DNA of 64,000 bases. Source: Clostridia bacterium. Its GTDB lineage: Bacteria > Bacillota > Clostridia > Acetivibrionales > DSM-27016. Each line of letters begins with the position of its first letter. The first letter of the stretch is position 1. Below the pieces are notes generated by a model. The model had not been told where the DNA came from, ran no database searches, and was given only the letters and a program-made list of their open reading frames with translations. Made by a program: the position numbers and the translations under genes. The stretch is taken from assembly GCA_026414765.1 (NCBI GenBank), contig JAOAIJ010000043.1:62001-126000 (forward strand), read 5' to 3'. Positions 52,801 to 58,142 of this stretch are shown piece by piece.

Positions 52801-55516
52801 GGGATTGGTTGCTAATCCTTCTCCGTCAATGATAGCAAACCGTATTTCCTATATACTAAACCTAAGCGGTCCGAGTGAATGCTGTGAAACAGGATGTTCT
52901 TCAGCGCTGGTTGCCTTGCATCGTGCAATTCAGTCAATTAATAATAATGAATGCGAGCAGGCTGTAGTAGGTGCTGTCAATTTACTCCTGTCGCCTATAG
53001 GGTTTATCAGCCTCGAATCAGCAAACCTCTTAAGTGTGGATGGACGTGCCAAATCCTTCCAGAAAGATGCTGACGGATTTGTAAGAAGTGAAGGAGTCGG
53101 CGCTGTAATCATAAAGCCATTGTCAAAAGCCATAGCTGACCACGACAATATTTATGCGGTGATCAAGGGAACAGCAGTAGCTCATGGCGGTAAAGGGGTC
53201 TCCCTGTTTGCGCCAAACGCTGCAGGGATGAAAAACGCTATGATTCAGGCATATCGTACAGCAGAGGTTGATCCAAGGACAGTTTCTTATATTGAAGCTC
53301 ATGGGATTGGTGCAGCACTTGCAGACAGTATCGAAATCGGTGCGTTAAAATCCGGGTATTATGAACTCATAGCTTCGAATAAGGAAGAGACAGATATTTC
53401 ATATTCAACCTGCTATATCAGCAGCCTAAAGCCCAGTATCGGGCATGGAGAGATTTTCTCCGGAATGGCCGCATTAATTAAGGCAATATTGGCTATAAGG
53501 AATGGGGTTATTCCGGGTCTTCACCGATTTACGGCACTGAATGAAGATATTTCGTTAGAAGGAAGTCCATTTCAAATAACGGATAAAAATCATGGATGGG
53601 AGGAAACTTCAAATACCAGGGATGGAAAAATTCCTCGGCGTGCCAGCATAAACAGCTTCGGCCTAGGTGGAGTGAATGCGCATCTGGTCCTGGAGGAGTA
53701 TATTCCTGATAAAGAGGAAATTAAACAGCTCTATTCTGAAAATAGCCCACAGATAATAGTTTTTTCAGCAAAAAGCAAAGAACGCTTGGCGGCAGCTGTC
53801 GGACAAATGCTGGAATTTGTTGAATCACAGGAAAGCCTCCATCTGCCGGATCTTGCATATACGCTTCAAGTGGGGCGTGAAGCAATGAGTCACCGTCTTG
53901 CGATGGTAGTAAGCAGCAAGGAAGATTTGAAAAAAGGTCTTAGGTGGTATATAAGCACAACAAAATGCAGTGGACAAAAAAACGCTTTCATACCTATGTT
54001 TGAAAGCGAGCCGGAAGAGCAGCGTATGGAAATATGTGGGTTGTTCTCCGGGAAAATTGGAGATATATTACTACAGGCGCTTTTAGCGGAAAACGACTTT
54101 GAGAAGCTTGCTCTCTATTGGGCTAAAGGTAATGATCTGCCCTGGGATATGATACATGAAGGAAAAAGAGTAAGGAGGATCGCCATACCGACTTATCCGT
54201 TTGGGAAACGACGTTATTGGATTGGTTCACAACCAAGTTCTGGGGAGGCTGCAGGAAAAGATGAGTTAATTGGCGGTCATAATAGCTGTGCAGGAGAAAA
54301 ATATGCAACAGCTGATCGTGTAACTGATATTTTATCGCGCTTTTTGGGAATGAAGCCTGCAGAAATGAATCTCAATATATCGCTTGAGCAATACGGGATT
54401 GAATCTATCTTATTAATGCCGCTGCTGCAGCAGCTGCAAACCAGGATAGACCCATCTGTAAGCCTGACCGGATTGCAGAAATGCAGGACTATACAGGATA
54501 TCATCAACATGGTATCAGCCTCAGCTTCTGATGTAAGTTATACCGATACTTCGAGAGAACAGAACAGATACCTGAAAACAGCAGTTTGGCCACAATTTCC
54601 CGAACTTGTCCGTTTGAATGAGAGTGTCCAGGGGCAACCTATATTCTGGATTCATGGTGCGTTAGGTGGAGTTGAAGCATACAAATTGATTGCTCAAAAC
54701 TGCAAACGTCCGTTTTTCGGTATCCAGGCTCGCGGCTGGATGACAGAACATCCTCCTCTGCATGGAATTCAGGCAATGGCAGGGTATTACGTCCAAATAA
54801 TACAATCAGTGCAGCCGGAAGGTCCTTATGATTTGGGAGGATTTTGTATGGGGGGAATATTGGCATATGAAATCACACGACAGTTGCAGGAAAGGGGACA
54901 GATTGTCAATTCAATTGTCATGCTGGATTCACCCGACAATACGTTTCAGGAAAGTTTAGCCGGTTTCAATAAAAATGCATATAAGAATATTATTTTCCAA
55001 ACGGTTAACATGATGCTTCTGTCTTCTATTTTGCAGCAAACCGGGAAAACGGAGCAAAAGCTTATTCACCAGGGGGAACTTGATATTAGCGCAGATGATG
55101 AAGCATTTTTTGAGCAACTAATTAAACTGGCACAAATTCATGGGTTGTCCAAAACAGTAAAGCAGCTGGACGTATTAGTTGGACAGAATGTCAAAGTACA
55201 GCTTGCTTATGAGTTGGATAAATATAAAATACTGCCGTTGTTTGACAGTCAAACGATAAATTGTTATTATTTCCGTAATAAGAGCGGCTTGTTTGAAGGC
55301 GACCTAAAACCGTATCTTACCGTATCTGATAGCGAGTTTTCATTTGATAACGTTAACTACTGGCAGGAGTGGGAGCGTCAATTTACTAACTTTAAAATGT
55401 TTGATGTGGATGCACCAAACCATATGATGCTGCTGAATGAAATAAAATCAGTCACTCCTATTGTAGAGTTTTGTACCAAACTGTATTCAGGACAATATGG
55501 GAGTATTGAGCCTTAA
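38825..55516 (+). CDS. Giant hybrid NRPS-PKS megasynthase (5563 residues)
   Basis: Start at ATG 38825, 7 bases after GGAGG; ATG 38801 lies before that site. Domain order: AMP ligase ~1-570; ACP (Ser635); condensation ~700-1140 (HHIIFDG, His834, Asp838); adenylation ~1160-1680; PCP (Ser1719); KS1 ~1800-2220 (Cys1967); ACP (Ser2478); KS2 ~2575-2995 (Cys2738); DH ~3180-3480 (His3212, Asp3385); KR ~3490-3960 (Ser3840, Tyr3853); C-methyltransferase ~3970-4310; ACP (Ser4416); KS3 ~4520-4960 (Cys4691); ACP (Ser5194); TE ~5250-5563. No acyltransferase is present, and post-KS linkers of the trans-AT type end with LPTYPF. Predicted chain: acid starter, one amino acid, then three ketide extensions, the middle one methylated and dehydrated. 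The release enzyme has a Cys nucleophile. The gene shares a promoter with the chorismate lyase gene and is followed by clpP. Confidence 0.93.
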   Translation: MKRQIGGKILMNLPREVFEKTCIQFSEKKLFVLQSGNDNNMFLTGATLLQKSKVLGSVLQEMLPQTRAVLLMPQGLEYIFTLLACWYANIVPIPMSVTDLSQPDKVIEKVEPILKDSQAACIITSTDFEKFLNAQSVFSGIRIFNIDVLDENSCITTEPRLQRPDDLALLLYTSGSTSQPKGVMLDHSNVISQASIGADQWEISQDSRIVSWMPQFHNFGLYFNILTPLLRGATSIIQSPDSFAKNPEGWLQAISQYQATHTAAPNFAFDYCCSSVDISTVKELSLDSVRAIICGGEPIRKETYENFVEKFQVLGLKKEVFCPHYGLSEIGSVTTKKPGEPLRFFSVDISGLEVGKVIYSTQNKKSMWLTGCGEIKAPNEIVVVHPETCRISPNGEVGEIWVKSPLVGKGYLNRNEETQKTFSGVLSNSKTKGFLRTGDLGFVEDNQLYIVGRDKEVIIIHGKNYHPVDIEWTIKKHVPELNLPLAVFSHEINQHEQVVVVQEVAVADETDYQRVVQEILAAVTETHQLELSEIILVSAGSIPRTGSGKIQRRACRNSYLNQGIQALYQYCRYSTDIEFESNDQAENVYEFAINPQNLLAESIREFIIKFLAETLKILPNRADPAKSVQSHGLNSIIIMKLIRGLEKNFRTNLTIREIFEQDSIQSLSNALAQKINIQNNQSTSVESIHKSQSNDGRSVALSYRSQLSEGQKGLWMLQKLSPGMSAYNVPLCFRLGGELDIEKFRQACSFVVEKHPVFRSVIIEDNGVPFQNVQPFQNIMLFQEDISSFEYSDIVPYISKKTKEPFILKNDPLIRISLLSYKSKEYFVLITIHHIIFDGSSMLLFVTALLDAYKAFLQNKSPMKVPNLAEYSDFVAWEQDMLKSREGEEHSLYWKKQLAGVLPVLELPADHARFSVQSFAGQVYTCRLPQDLVKQVKLFAKSSNMNTSVMFLGIFKLLLYHYTGQDDIIVGMPVVGRPEERFESIIGYFVNMIAVRSCTSGKNIFMDFLQKLKFTLIDGLDHAVYPFPVLVRELNIPRTLRNNPVFQVTFAYQNFFQSNGINEILGHYKDILKVEFIEEIHQEGEYELALEIYEQADEFVLNMKYNPELFEAATISRMMHHYIGLMKEVIKNPGLSLEEYSLLSEKELCSMMLDGKSNQAEYPDKCIHELFEEQVRKFPEAIAVVCGEKKLTYADLSEKSDRLAARLSSEGVCPECVVGLCMERSVELIVGILGILKAGGVYLPLEPRNPAERLKYMIQDSGTLIVLTQTELTDMVSQIIDVDTKLITLNSNEEITVVKSQSKGHTAYMTEVKPSNLAYVIYTSGSTGIPKGVMIEHKGVLNLHKYFADSLILDDSDTMAQFASISFDASAFEIFISLLSGATLCIIPQEKIDDVRNFEKYMNDNRVTIALLPPPYLANVDPEKILTLRTLITGGSEIDFKLLEKWREKVKYINAYGPTEDTIISTIWRYPGNGEALEGSTVPIGKPIMNKSAFIVSPSNNLLPVGVVGELCIAGEGLARGYLNQPALTAEKFVDNPFSPGTKLYKTGDLARWRSDGNIEFWGRIDSQVKFHGFRIELGEIETQLRSYPEINDCAVVLKEQQETKQLVAYYVRKAKTNIEGEKGRNSIKPEVLRNHLKITLPEYMIPAFFIEIESIPFTLSGKIDRKDLMNRKIELERTEEVLLPQSEIEEKILDIWKEILKIEKISTKDGFFEIGGDSILAVMAADRINRELCLDINVTELFKYSNIKDLSRYIASTGEGVRTKNTIREKYTAPGKEIEDRAVEHTVSSAEYPEYYKDSIAIIGISGSFPGAKDHYEFWENLKSGKESIEIISREELIKSGMSEERINNPNFVPVQSSMEGKDLFDPEFFSISPKDAELMDPQFRLLLLHSWRAIEDAGYVSKQIPKTSVFMTASNNFYHTPVSDEIMGDSNDYALRVFAQGGTISTMVSYKLGLNGPSLFVQTNCSSSLTGLHLAHQSLMTDDVEYALVGGCSIFSFSDTSGYMHQSGMNFSSNGHVKAFDASADGIVGGEGVVVILVKKAIDAVKDGDHIYALIRGVAVNNDGSDKVGFYAPSVKGQSEVIQKALEITGINPESISYIEAHGTGTKLGDPIELAALNDAYRRYTAKKQFCGIGSVKTNIGHLDTAAGLAGCIKIALSLHYGEIPQTLNYKTPNPNFDFDNSSFYVVDKPKKWDDAPVPWRAALSSFGIGGTNAHAIMEQFINKSALKQNEPECGCVSYLVPLSARNKERLRVYAQDMLAFLKKQHTSDLNPANLAYTLQIGREMMESRVIFVVNSLSELIDKLERFTSSSENIGNCFSGEVKQGDNIIKIFEDEEKCRELVNNWLLIGDFMKIAELWSKGINIDWKLLYADAKPSRISLPTYPFALKSYQKQKVSYANPVSRGITAGENSGATLQNGQIKPDIPRKKISKSDDISYQTLMDYVKDVIMEKLSESLKTDINALQVEQSFADYGLDSVSGINLVNLINQALPIELEVTCLFDYSSVNQLSEYILSCYKGPVSAFLQQNVLSDNETNCGGGYGQTEYYSTESITRTKIPLNTVKTENNDYSDNPAAKDAIAIIGISGRFAKSETVNELWENVSNGVDLVDEVTRWDLSKYYSKDDKYCRYGSFLCEIDRFDPLFFNISGFEATYMDPQQRIFLEESWRALEDSGYAGIGLQERKCGVYVGCAAGDYQELLGDNLPPQAIWGNMSSVIPTRIAYYLDLHGPVIAVDTACSSSLVAIHLACQSLWAGENEMALAGGVFIQCTPKNFLAANRGNMLSPTGRCHSFAEKADGFILGEGAGVVVLKRLNEAISDGDHIYGVIRGSAINQDGTTNGITAPSANSQERLERYVYDTFNIHPEQIQMIEAHGSGTKLGDPIEFQALTRAFRHYTAKKGYCAIGTIKTNIGHTQLASGIAGVLKILLSLKHKKIPPSLHFESGNSNIRFEESPFYVNTRLQDWETEPNSKRCAAVSSFGFSGTNAHIVIEEAPEVYRGHSEKSGYLIVLSARTYEQLKQQAEQLVDFCEHDTSADCGNMSYTLLLGRKHFNHRLACVAKNSSELAALLKKWLEKGKVPQVYVSELLGNDHRKQTALKRYGNQCIIDCTDMEKAGDYLENLATIADLYIQGYRLEFEQLFSDGQYSRISLPTYPFAQEHYWGVQAEDKLDGSKNDTVTAEHIHPLLHQNTSGFSGLRYSSNFTGREFFLNDHVVNGENILPGAAYLEMVRTAIAEAVGVREPEQAVIRLKNVVWARPISVKGNAIRIHVGLLPGENGEIAYKVYSEQEEQGAAPVVYSEGLVGLNSSADVHTLDLRDLQSKYREIAFSPDRFYKSLQTLGVNYGNAYQAVKAVYTGPEQILIQLELPSVVSDTLNKFVLHPSLVDAAFQSMSLMLSTTSNLDDLKPSLLFALQELEVTGRCTSSMWALIRYNDGNVAGDKMIKYDIDLYDEQGKLCVRMKKVSTKAAGGKVEAASTPKAVASGPNPQLVGNITLIPVWDSVQAEKAQTLLNSSESVLLIGGTEEIAEKVGGYYQSVSVPDIKTGESIECIAQKLADFGPVENLIWVCPQDSLQSVSEDTVIEGQSIGVLQVFRMIKALLSLGYDAKALNWTFITIQTQPVHKNDRVNPTHASLHGLIGSMAKEYSNWKVRLVDLEAGCDWPLEDILSLTPDVRGNPLVYRGQQWYRQQLVQADNMPQEQTLYRNEGVYVVIGGAGSIGEAWSECMIRTYKAKIVWIGRREKDAEIQAKIDRLAALGSEPVYIAADATKQQSLQQAYEEIKRQYPQVHGVVHSAQVFLSGSLSKIEETVFRSALESKVNVCVHLAQVFQKESLDFMLFFSSINSYLKAPGQSPYSSGCVFKDAFVHQLAQEWPCAVRVINWGYFFNNAKDRERLEQAGIGLIEPEEAAAALDKLLAGPMTQMSFVKTTSPLGMRGMSLSKDLVTIYPKNAALDIRKVHERTIIPELPVGDLEKTSLQMKEMDGLLYKLLWGQLQANGLFERNGQSFNDLKAKAELRGMYDRWLEESVRLLVQQNFLIYKDNLYTVRDNVPVDMEVLWEEWEHKKISWWENPEMKAQAVLVEKTLRALPEIIKGKKLATEVMFPGSSLEFVEAVYKNNMTGHYFNEVLANTVVAYVEERLAQDPQVKLSIMELGAGTGGTSVVVFEKLRPYKDYIEEYCYTDISRAFLIHAEKEYSQDNPYLTCKMFNVEKPVVSQDIDGGKYDIVIAANVLHATGNIRETIRNAKAVLKENGFILLNEISSNNLFSHLTFGLLDGWWMYEDPILRIPGCPGLATETWWNLLEQEGFHSFFLPYGDPQEFLQQIIAAQSNGVVRQRIEDANNKDHIADGAKIQAKQSAGSDKTLDSAINKEKKPDSSNANQIESHIKQTIAQKMSESLKVDIGRIDYDESLSDYGLDSIIAVNLVRVIGQALAVELEITIMFEYNTINQLTDFILTKYGDIIGSSLKLNTAQKDLHETEAAAAQVNQLSSGYTMNWIPKIRVLPETEYTEKEETQRNLYGQDAIAVIGISGRFPMADNPDEYWNNLIEGKDCISEIPQERWEDWRKWYSDYQSEMEAMKSKRGGFINGISEFDPLFFGITPKEAEFMCPEQRLLLTYIWRAIEDAGITSKVLSRNSTGVFIASALSEYKRVKITAGSLDNPGLVANPSPSMIANRISYILNLSGPSECCETGCSSALVALHRAIQSINNNECEQAVVGAVNLLLSPIGFISLESANLLSVDGRAKSFQKDADGFVRSEGVGAVIIKPLSKAIADHDNIYAVIKGTAVAHGGKGVSLFAPNAAGMKNAMIQAYRTAEVDPRTVSYIEAHGIGAALADSIEIGALKSGYYELIASNKEETDISYSTCYISSLKPSIGHGEIFSGMAALIKAILAIRNGVIPGLHRFTALNEDISLEGSPFQITDKNHGWEETSNTRDGKIPRRASINSFGLGGVNAHLVLEEYIPDKEEIKQLYSENSPQIIVFSAKSKERLAAAVGQMLEFVESQESLHLPDLAYTLQVGREAMSHRLAMVVSSKEDLKKGLRWYISTTKCSGQKNAFIPMFESEPEEQRMEICGLFSGKIGDILLQALLAENDFEKLALYWAKGNDLPWDMIHEGKRVRRIAIPTYPFGKRRYWIGSQPSSGEAAGKDELIGGHNSCAGEKYATADRVTDILSRFLGMKPAEMNLNISLEQYGIESILLMPLLQQLQTRIDPSVSLTGLQKCRTIQDIINMVSASASDVSYTDTSREQNRYLKTAVWPQFPELVRLNESVQGQPIFWIHGALGGVEAYKLIAQNCKRPFFGIQARGWMTEHPPLHGIQAMAGYYVQIIQSVQPEGPYDLGGFCMGGILAYEITRQLQERGQIVNSIVMLDSPDNTFQESLAGFNKNAYKNIIFQTVNMMLLSSILQQTGKTEQKLIHQGELDISADDEAFFEQLIKLAQIHGLSKTVKQLDVLVGQNVKVQLAYELDKYKILPLFDSQTINCYYFRNKSGLFEGDLKPYLTVSDSEFSFDNVNYWQEWERQFTNFKMFDVDAPNHMMLLNEIKSVTPIVEFCTKLYSGQYGSIEP
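40920..44110 (+). other. NRPS module C-A-PCP
   Basis: Condensation (HHxxxDG intact), adenylation with YTSGSTGIPKG, FDASAFEIF, NAYGPTED and KTGDLARW motifs, and a PCP with FFEIGGDSIL. Reading the pocket against GrsA by eye gives roughly D-A-F-L-I-G-A-I-I-K, a non-polar pocket that I cannot assign to one amino acid. No epimerase or methyltransferase is inserted. Confidence 0.85.
44215..46380 (+). other. PKS module KS1-ACP
   Basis: KS1 follows the PCP directly and therefore accepts an aminoacyl/peptidyl chain. Its active site is TNCSSSL, with EAHGTGT and TNIGHLDTAAG intact. The post-KS linker ends ISLPTYPFALKSY. The ACP has YGLDSVSGINL. No reduction domains, so a beta-keto group would remain unless modified in trans. 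Confidence 0.85.
46555..52200 (+). other. PKS module KS2-DH-KR-MT-ACP
   Basis: KS2 is canonical (DTACSSSLVA, EAHGSGT, TNIGHTQLASG). DH has HVVNGENILP and LVDAAFQS. KR has GGAGSIG with Ser3840/Tyr3853. The methyltransferase motif is MELGAGTGGTS. Expected outcome is an alpha-methyl, alpha-beta unsaturated unit. ACP Ser4416 in YGLDSIIAVNL. Confidence 0.88.
52380..55516 (+). other. PKS module KS3-ACP-TE with Cys thioesterase
   Basis: KS3 keeps Cys4691 (ETGCSS) and both His residues, but in unusual contexts: FMCPEQR for MDPQxR, HGIGAALAD for HGTGTxLGD, and KPSIGHGEIFSG. The ACP has YGIESI (Ser5194). The TE elbow reads GGFCMGG with Cys5341, Asp5368 and His5533 as triad. Confidence 0.82.
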
Positions 55517-55571
55517 AGTTTTAGCCTGTAAACTATTGCTTATCAGGAATATAGCAAGCAAAAATACCCTT

Positions 55572-55600
55572 TTGCCTTTTATGGGAAATTATGCTATAAT
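55572..55600 (+). promoter_or_regulatory. Promoter for the clpP paralogue
   Basis: TTGCCT (55572-55577), 17 bases, then TATAAT (55595-55600) with a TG extension two bases upstream (TGCTATAAT). This extended -10 promoter would let clpP be transcribed apart from the megasynthase gene. Confidence 0.75.
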
Positions 55601-55680
55601 TGCATAAACAAAAAATAGTTGATTATAATTATACTGTTATCAACAGGCTGAAATAACTTAATTGATAGGAGAATGATACA

Positions 55681-56271
55681 ATGAACAATGAAGAGCAAAA
55701 ACAAGATCAAGAACAAAAAGTCTCCGGGTTAATGCTGGAGAAATTATTACAATCCAGAACAATCATGATTTCTGGAGAAATAACTCAAGCCTTGGCCGAA
55801 AAAATAACTACACAGCTTTTGATTCTACAGGAAATGGGAGATCAACCAATAAAGTTATTGATCAACAGTCAAGGCGGGCATGTTGAATCCGGGGATACAA
55901 TCCATGATATGATCAAGTTTGTAAAGCCGCGTGTCATTGTGATTGGCACGGGTTGGGTTGCGAGTGCCGGTCTCACCATTTACCTTGCGGCTGATAAACA
56001 AGACAGGTATTCGTTACCTAATACAAGATATATGATACATCAGCCGGCAGGTGGTGTAAGCGGCCGGGCTTCGGATGTCAGCATTGAAGCGGAAGAGATA
56101 TTGAAAGTGCGCAGAAGAATCAACAAAATAATCAGTGATGCTACCGGTCAGCCATTTGAAAAAGTGGAAAAAGATACGGATAAAAACTACTGGTTAACTA
56201 TTGATGAAGCAATTAATTACGGCATAGTAAATAAAGTTGTTTCAAAATATGACGAATTGGTTAATCTATAA
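55681..56271 (+). CDS. clpP: ClpP-family serine protease subunit
   Basis: 196 residues. Catalytic triad by motif: Ser95 in VASAGLTIYLAA, His120 in RYMIHQPAGG, Asp165 in VEKDTDKNYWLT, positions close to E. coli ClpP. Residues 65-75 hold the LLINSQGGHVESG loop. The GWVASAG sequence differs from the usual GQAASMG of the main ClpP, so this looks like a second, divergent copy. ClpX or other Clp genes are not adjacent. It lies 164 bases after the megasynthase with its own promoter and terminator. Target-duplication self-resistance is a possible role; an ordinary clostridial paralogue is the alternative. Confidence 0.88.
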   Translation: MNNEEQKQDQEQKVSGLMLEKLLQSRTIMISGEITQALAEKITTQLLILQEMGDQPIKLLINSQGGHVESGDTIHDMIKFVKPRVIVIGTGWVASAGLTIYLAADKQDRYSLPNTRYMIHQPAGGVSGRASDVSIEAEEILKVRRRINKIISDATGQPFEKVEKDTDKNYWLTIDEAINYGIVNKVVSKYDELVNL

Positions 56272-56293
56272 AATAAACATTTAGTTGTAAACC

Positions 56294-56323
56294 AAAGATT
56301 TGCTGAAAAAGCAAATCTTTTTC
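56294..56323 (+). terminator. Rho-independent terminator after clpP
   Basis: An 11-bp stem (AAAGATTTGCT / AGCAAATCTTT) with a GAAAA loop, followed by a T-rich run, begins 23 bases after the clpP stop. Confidence 0.8.
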
Positions 56324-56463
56324 TTTGCAGATTAATCGATCTAATTATTTGAGTATATTGAATTACTAAAAGTAAACAATATATTAGTATGTCTTTAACG
56401 GAATACTGAGGTTGGCTGCATAAAAATACTCAAAACCCGGTGCTGGAAAGGAGACAGGCATAA

Positions 56464-56868
56464 ATGAGAAAGATCATTCCTAATATTGCTGTGGAAAATT
56501 GCAAAGAAGCACTTGAATATTATAATAAGGTATTTAGAGGAGAAATAAAAAATATTCAGATGGCGGACGGGAAAGAAATGTTTAAAGGCCATGAAGGCAA
56601 AATAATTCACTCTGAACTGCATATCAATGATGACTGTATAATGTACCTGACTGATATATTTGGTCCGAAAAAAGAAAACAGTAATATAAGCTTGGTACTG
56701 CAACTGGAAAATGAAGATGAAATAAACAAGATGTTTCATACACTCAAGGAAAAAGGTAATGTGACATTTGAATTGCAAAAAACATTTTGGGGTTCTTACC
56801 ATGCAGTTATAACTGATTGTTACGGTATTACCTGGTCTTTGGATTATTCGGAAGGAAGGAATTCCTAA
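56464..56868 (+). CDS. VOC-superfamily protein (PhnB/glyoxalase-like)
   Basis: 134 residues with the betaalphabetabetabeta repeat pattern of the family: AVENCKEALEYYNKVF at the N-terminus and DCYGITWSLDY at the end, as in PhnB-type proteins. A GAAAGGAGACA ribosome site precedes the ATG. Metal ligands are not certain by eye. It may be an antibiotic-binding or lyase-like protein, but no partner suggests the substrate. A weak promoter-like sequence (TTGAAT-16-TATATT) lies at 56358-56385. Confidence 0.75.
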   Translation: MRKIIPNIAVENCKEALEYYNKVFRGEIKNIQMADGKEMFKGHEGKIIHSELHINDDCIMYLTDIFGPKKENSNISLVLQLENEDEINKMFHTLKEKGNVTFELQKTFWGSYHAVITDCYGITWSLDYSEGRNS

Positions 56869-56962
56869 AGCTAATTACTACATCTTATAACCTCATTACA
56901 CTTTATAGTGCTTCTGAACACAGCGTAATAATTTTAAAATATCAAGCCAGGAGGAGAAAAAA

Positions 56963-57262
56963 ATGAATACTAATCCGTTGGAAGTTATTAAGAAATGCGA
57001 TGAGGAGTTGTTTGAAAATATTTCATCAGTCAGAGCTATGGCTTTAAAAGATGGTGCATTGCCATTGAAAGAAAAACTTCTTATTGCAATAGCGCTTGAT
57101 GCAGCTCACGGAGCGACAGACGGAGTAAGGGAATTGACAAAACAAGCTATCGGAGCCGGTGCTACAAAGGAAGAGATAATGGATACATTGCGTGTTGCTT
57201 ATTTCGTTTCAGGTGTGGGAAGCATATATACGGCAGCTCGGGCTTTAAATGATATGTTTTAA
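56963..57262 (+). CDS. Carboxymuconolactone-decarboxylase/AhpD-like protein without CxxC
   Basis: 99 residues. LKEKLLIAIALDAAHGATDGVRELTKQAIGAGATKEEIMDTLRV matches the CMD/AhpD helical core, but the usual CxxC thiols are absent (AAHGATDGV). Without them the peroxidase-like activity is unlikely, so it is a decarboxylase-like or non-catalytic member. GGAGGAG precedes the ATG. Confidence 0.8.
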   Translation: MNTNPLEVIKKCDEELFENISSVRAMALKDGALPLKEKLLIAIALDAAHGATDGVRELTKQAIGAGATKEEIMDTLRVAYFVSGVGSIYTAARALNDMF

Positions 57263-57278
57263 GTATTCTCACACAATA

Positions 57279-57325
57279 AAACCTCCATTTCTCAGAATAT
57301 TAATGCTATATTGAAATGGAGGTTT
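57279..57325. terminator. Probable shared terminator between converging genes
   Basis: 13-bp arms (AAACCTCCATTTC and complement) flank a 21-base loop between the CMD-like gene and the minus-strand permease gene. The loop is long, but arm ends are A/T tracts suited to termination in both directions. Confidence 0.5.
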
Positions 57326-57362
57326 ATATCTGAATAAGTGTTTTCATTGTCAAATAGATATT

Positions 57363-58142
57363 TCATAGCTCAAGTTGCTGATGTTCGTTAAAAAATGTCT
57401 TATACCCAAGCTGAACAAAAATAATTACTGTAAGTGATACGCTTCCTAATATTCCCAGCATTATTGCTATCTGATAGCCAATTGCAGTGACAGGAGAAGT
57501 TCCTGAAAGCACCTGACCTGTCATCATTCCAGGTAATGATACTATGCCCATGCTGACCATGGTGTTTATCGTAGGAAGGATTGCAGAATCAAAAGCATTG
57601 TTGATGATATTCTTTGAGGCGGTCTTTGGAGATGCACCAAGCATTAGGGATGATTCAATCAGATGTTTGTGCGTTTTCATTCCATCAATCAATCTTACTA
57701 CACCAAGTGAAATACCAGTCATGGAATTTCCTACGATCATTCCCGCAATAGGAATAAAATACCTCGGATTATACCAGGGAGATACATTTATGACAACAAA
57801 GAGAAAATAGATCAGGCTTGATACGGTACCTGCAATCATGGAAAGGGCGATTAACTTTTTTAGTCTTGCAGAAATTTTGGTTTTGGCACGTTTATAAACA
57901 TTATTAATTGCAAATGCTTCCATAACGGTTATTATAAGAAGAGTAAAAAAGGGATTGCTGTTTTCAAATATGTACACCAGTATATAGCCTGTAAGTACCA
58001 GTTGTATGGTCATGCGGGCTGTAGATATCAGAATTTCCTTTTCTCTGTTTATACCCCTGGCACGTACAATAAATAACAGAATAACCACAAAAATATATGC
58101 TGCCGCCATCTGCCATATTTTAAGTTCAATAACACTGTTCAT
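57363..58142 (-). CDS. ABC transporter permease, FetB-like
   Basis: 259 residues with about seven hydrophobic segments. MEAFAINNVYKRAK, AGMIVGNSMTGISLGV, LGASPKTASKNIINNAFDSAILPTINTM and SLPGMMTGQVLSGTSP are hallmarks of the FetB/YbbM iron-export permease family. It follows its ATPase gene immediately (stop of one next to start of the other). A FetAB system exports iron or another substrate under stress. Confidence 0.8.
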   Translation of the reverse strand: MNSVIELKIWQMAAAYIFVVILLFIVRARGINREKEILISTARMTIQLVLTGYILVYIFENSNPFFTLLIITVMEAFAINNVYKRAKTKISARLKKLIALSMIAGTVSSLIYFLFVVINVSPWYNPRYFIPIAGMIVGNSMTGISLGVVRLIDGMKTHKHLIESSLMLGASPKTASKNIINNAFDSAILPTINTMVSMGIVSLPGMMTGQVLSGTSPVTAIGYQIAIMLGILGSVSLTVIIFVQLGYKTFFNEHQQLEL

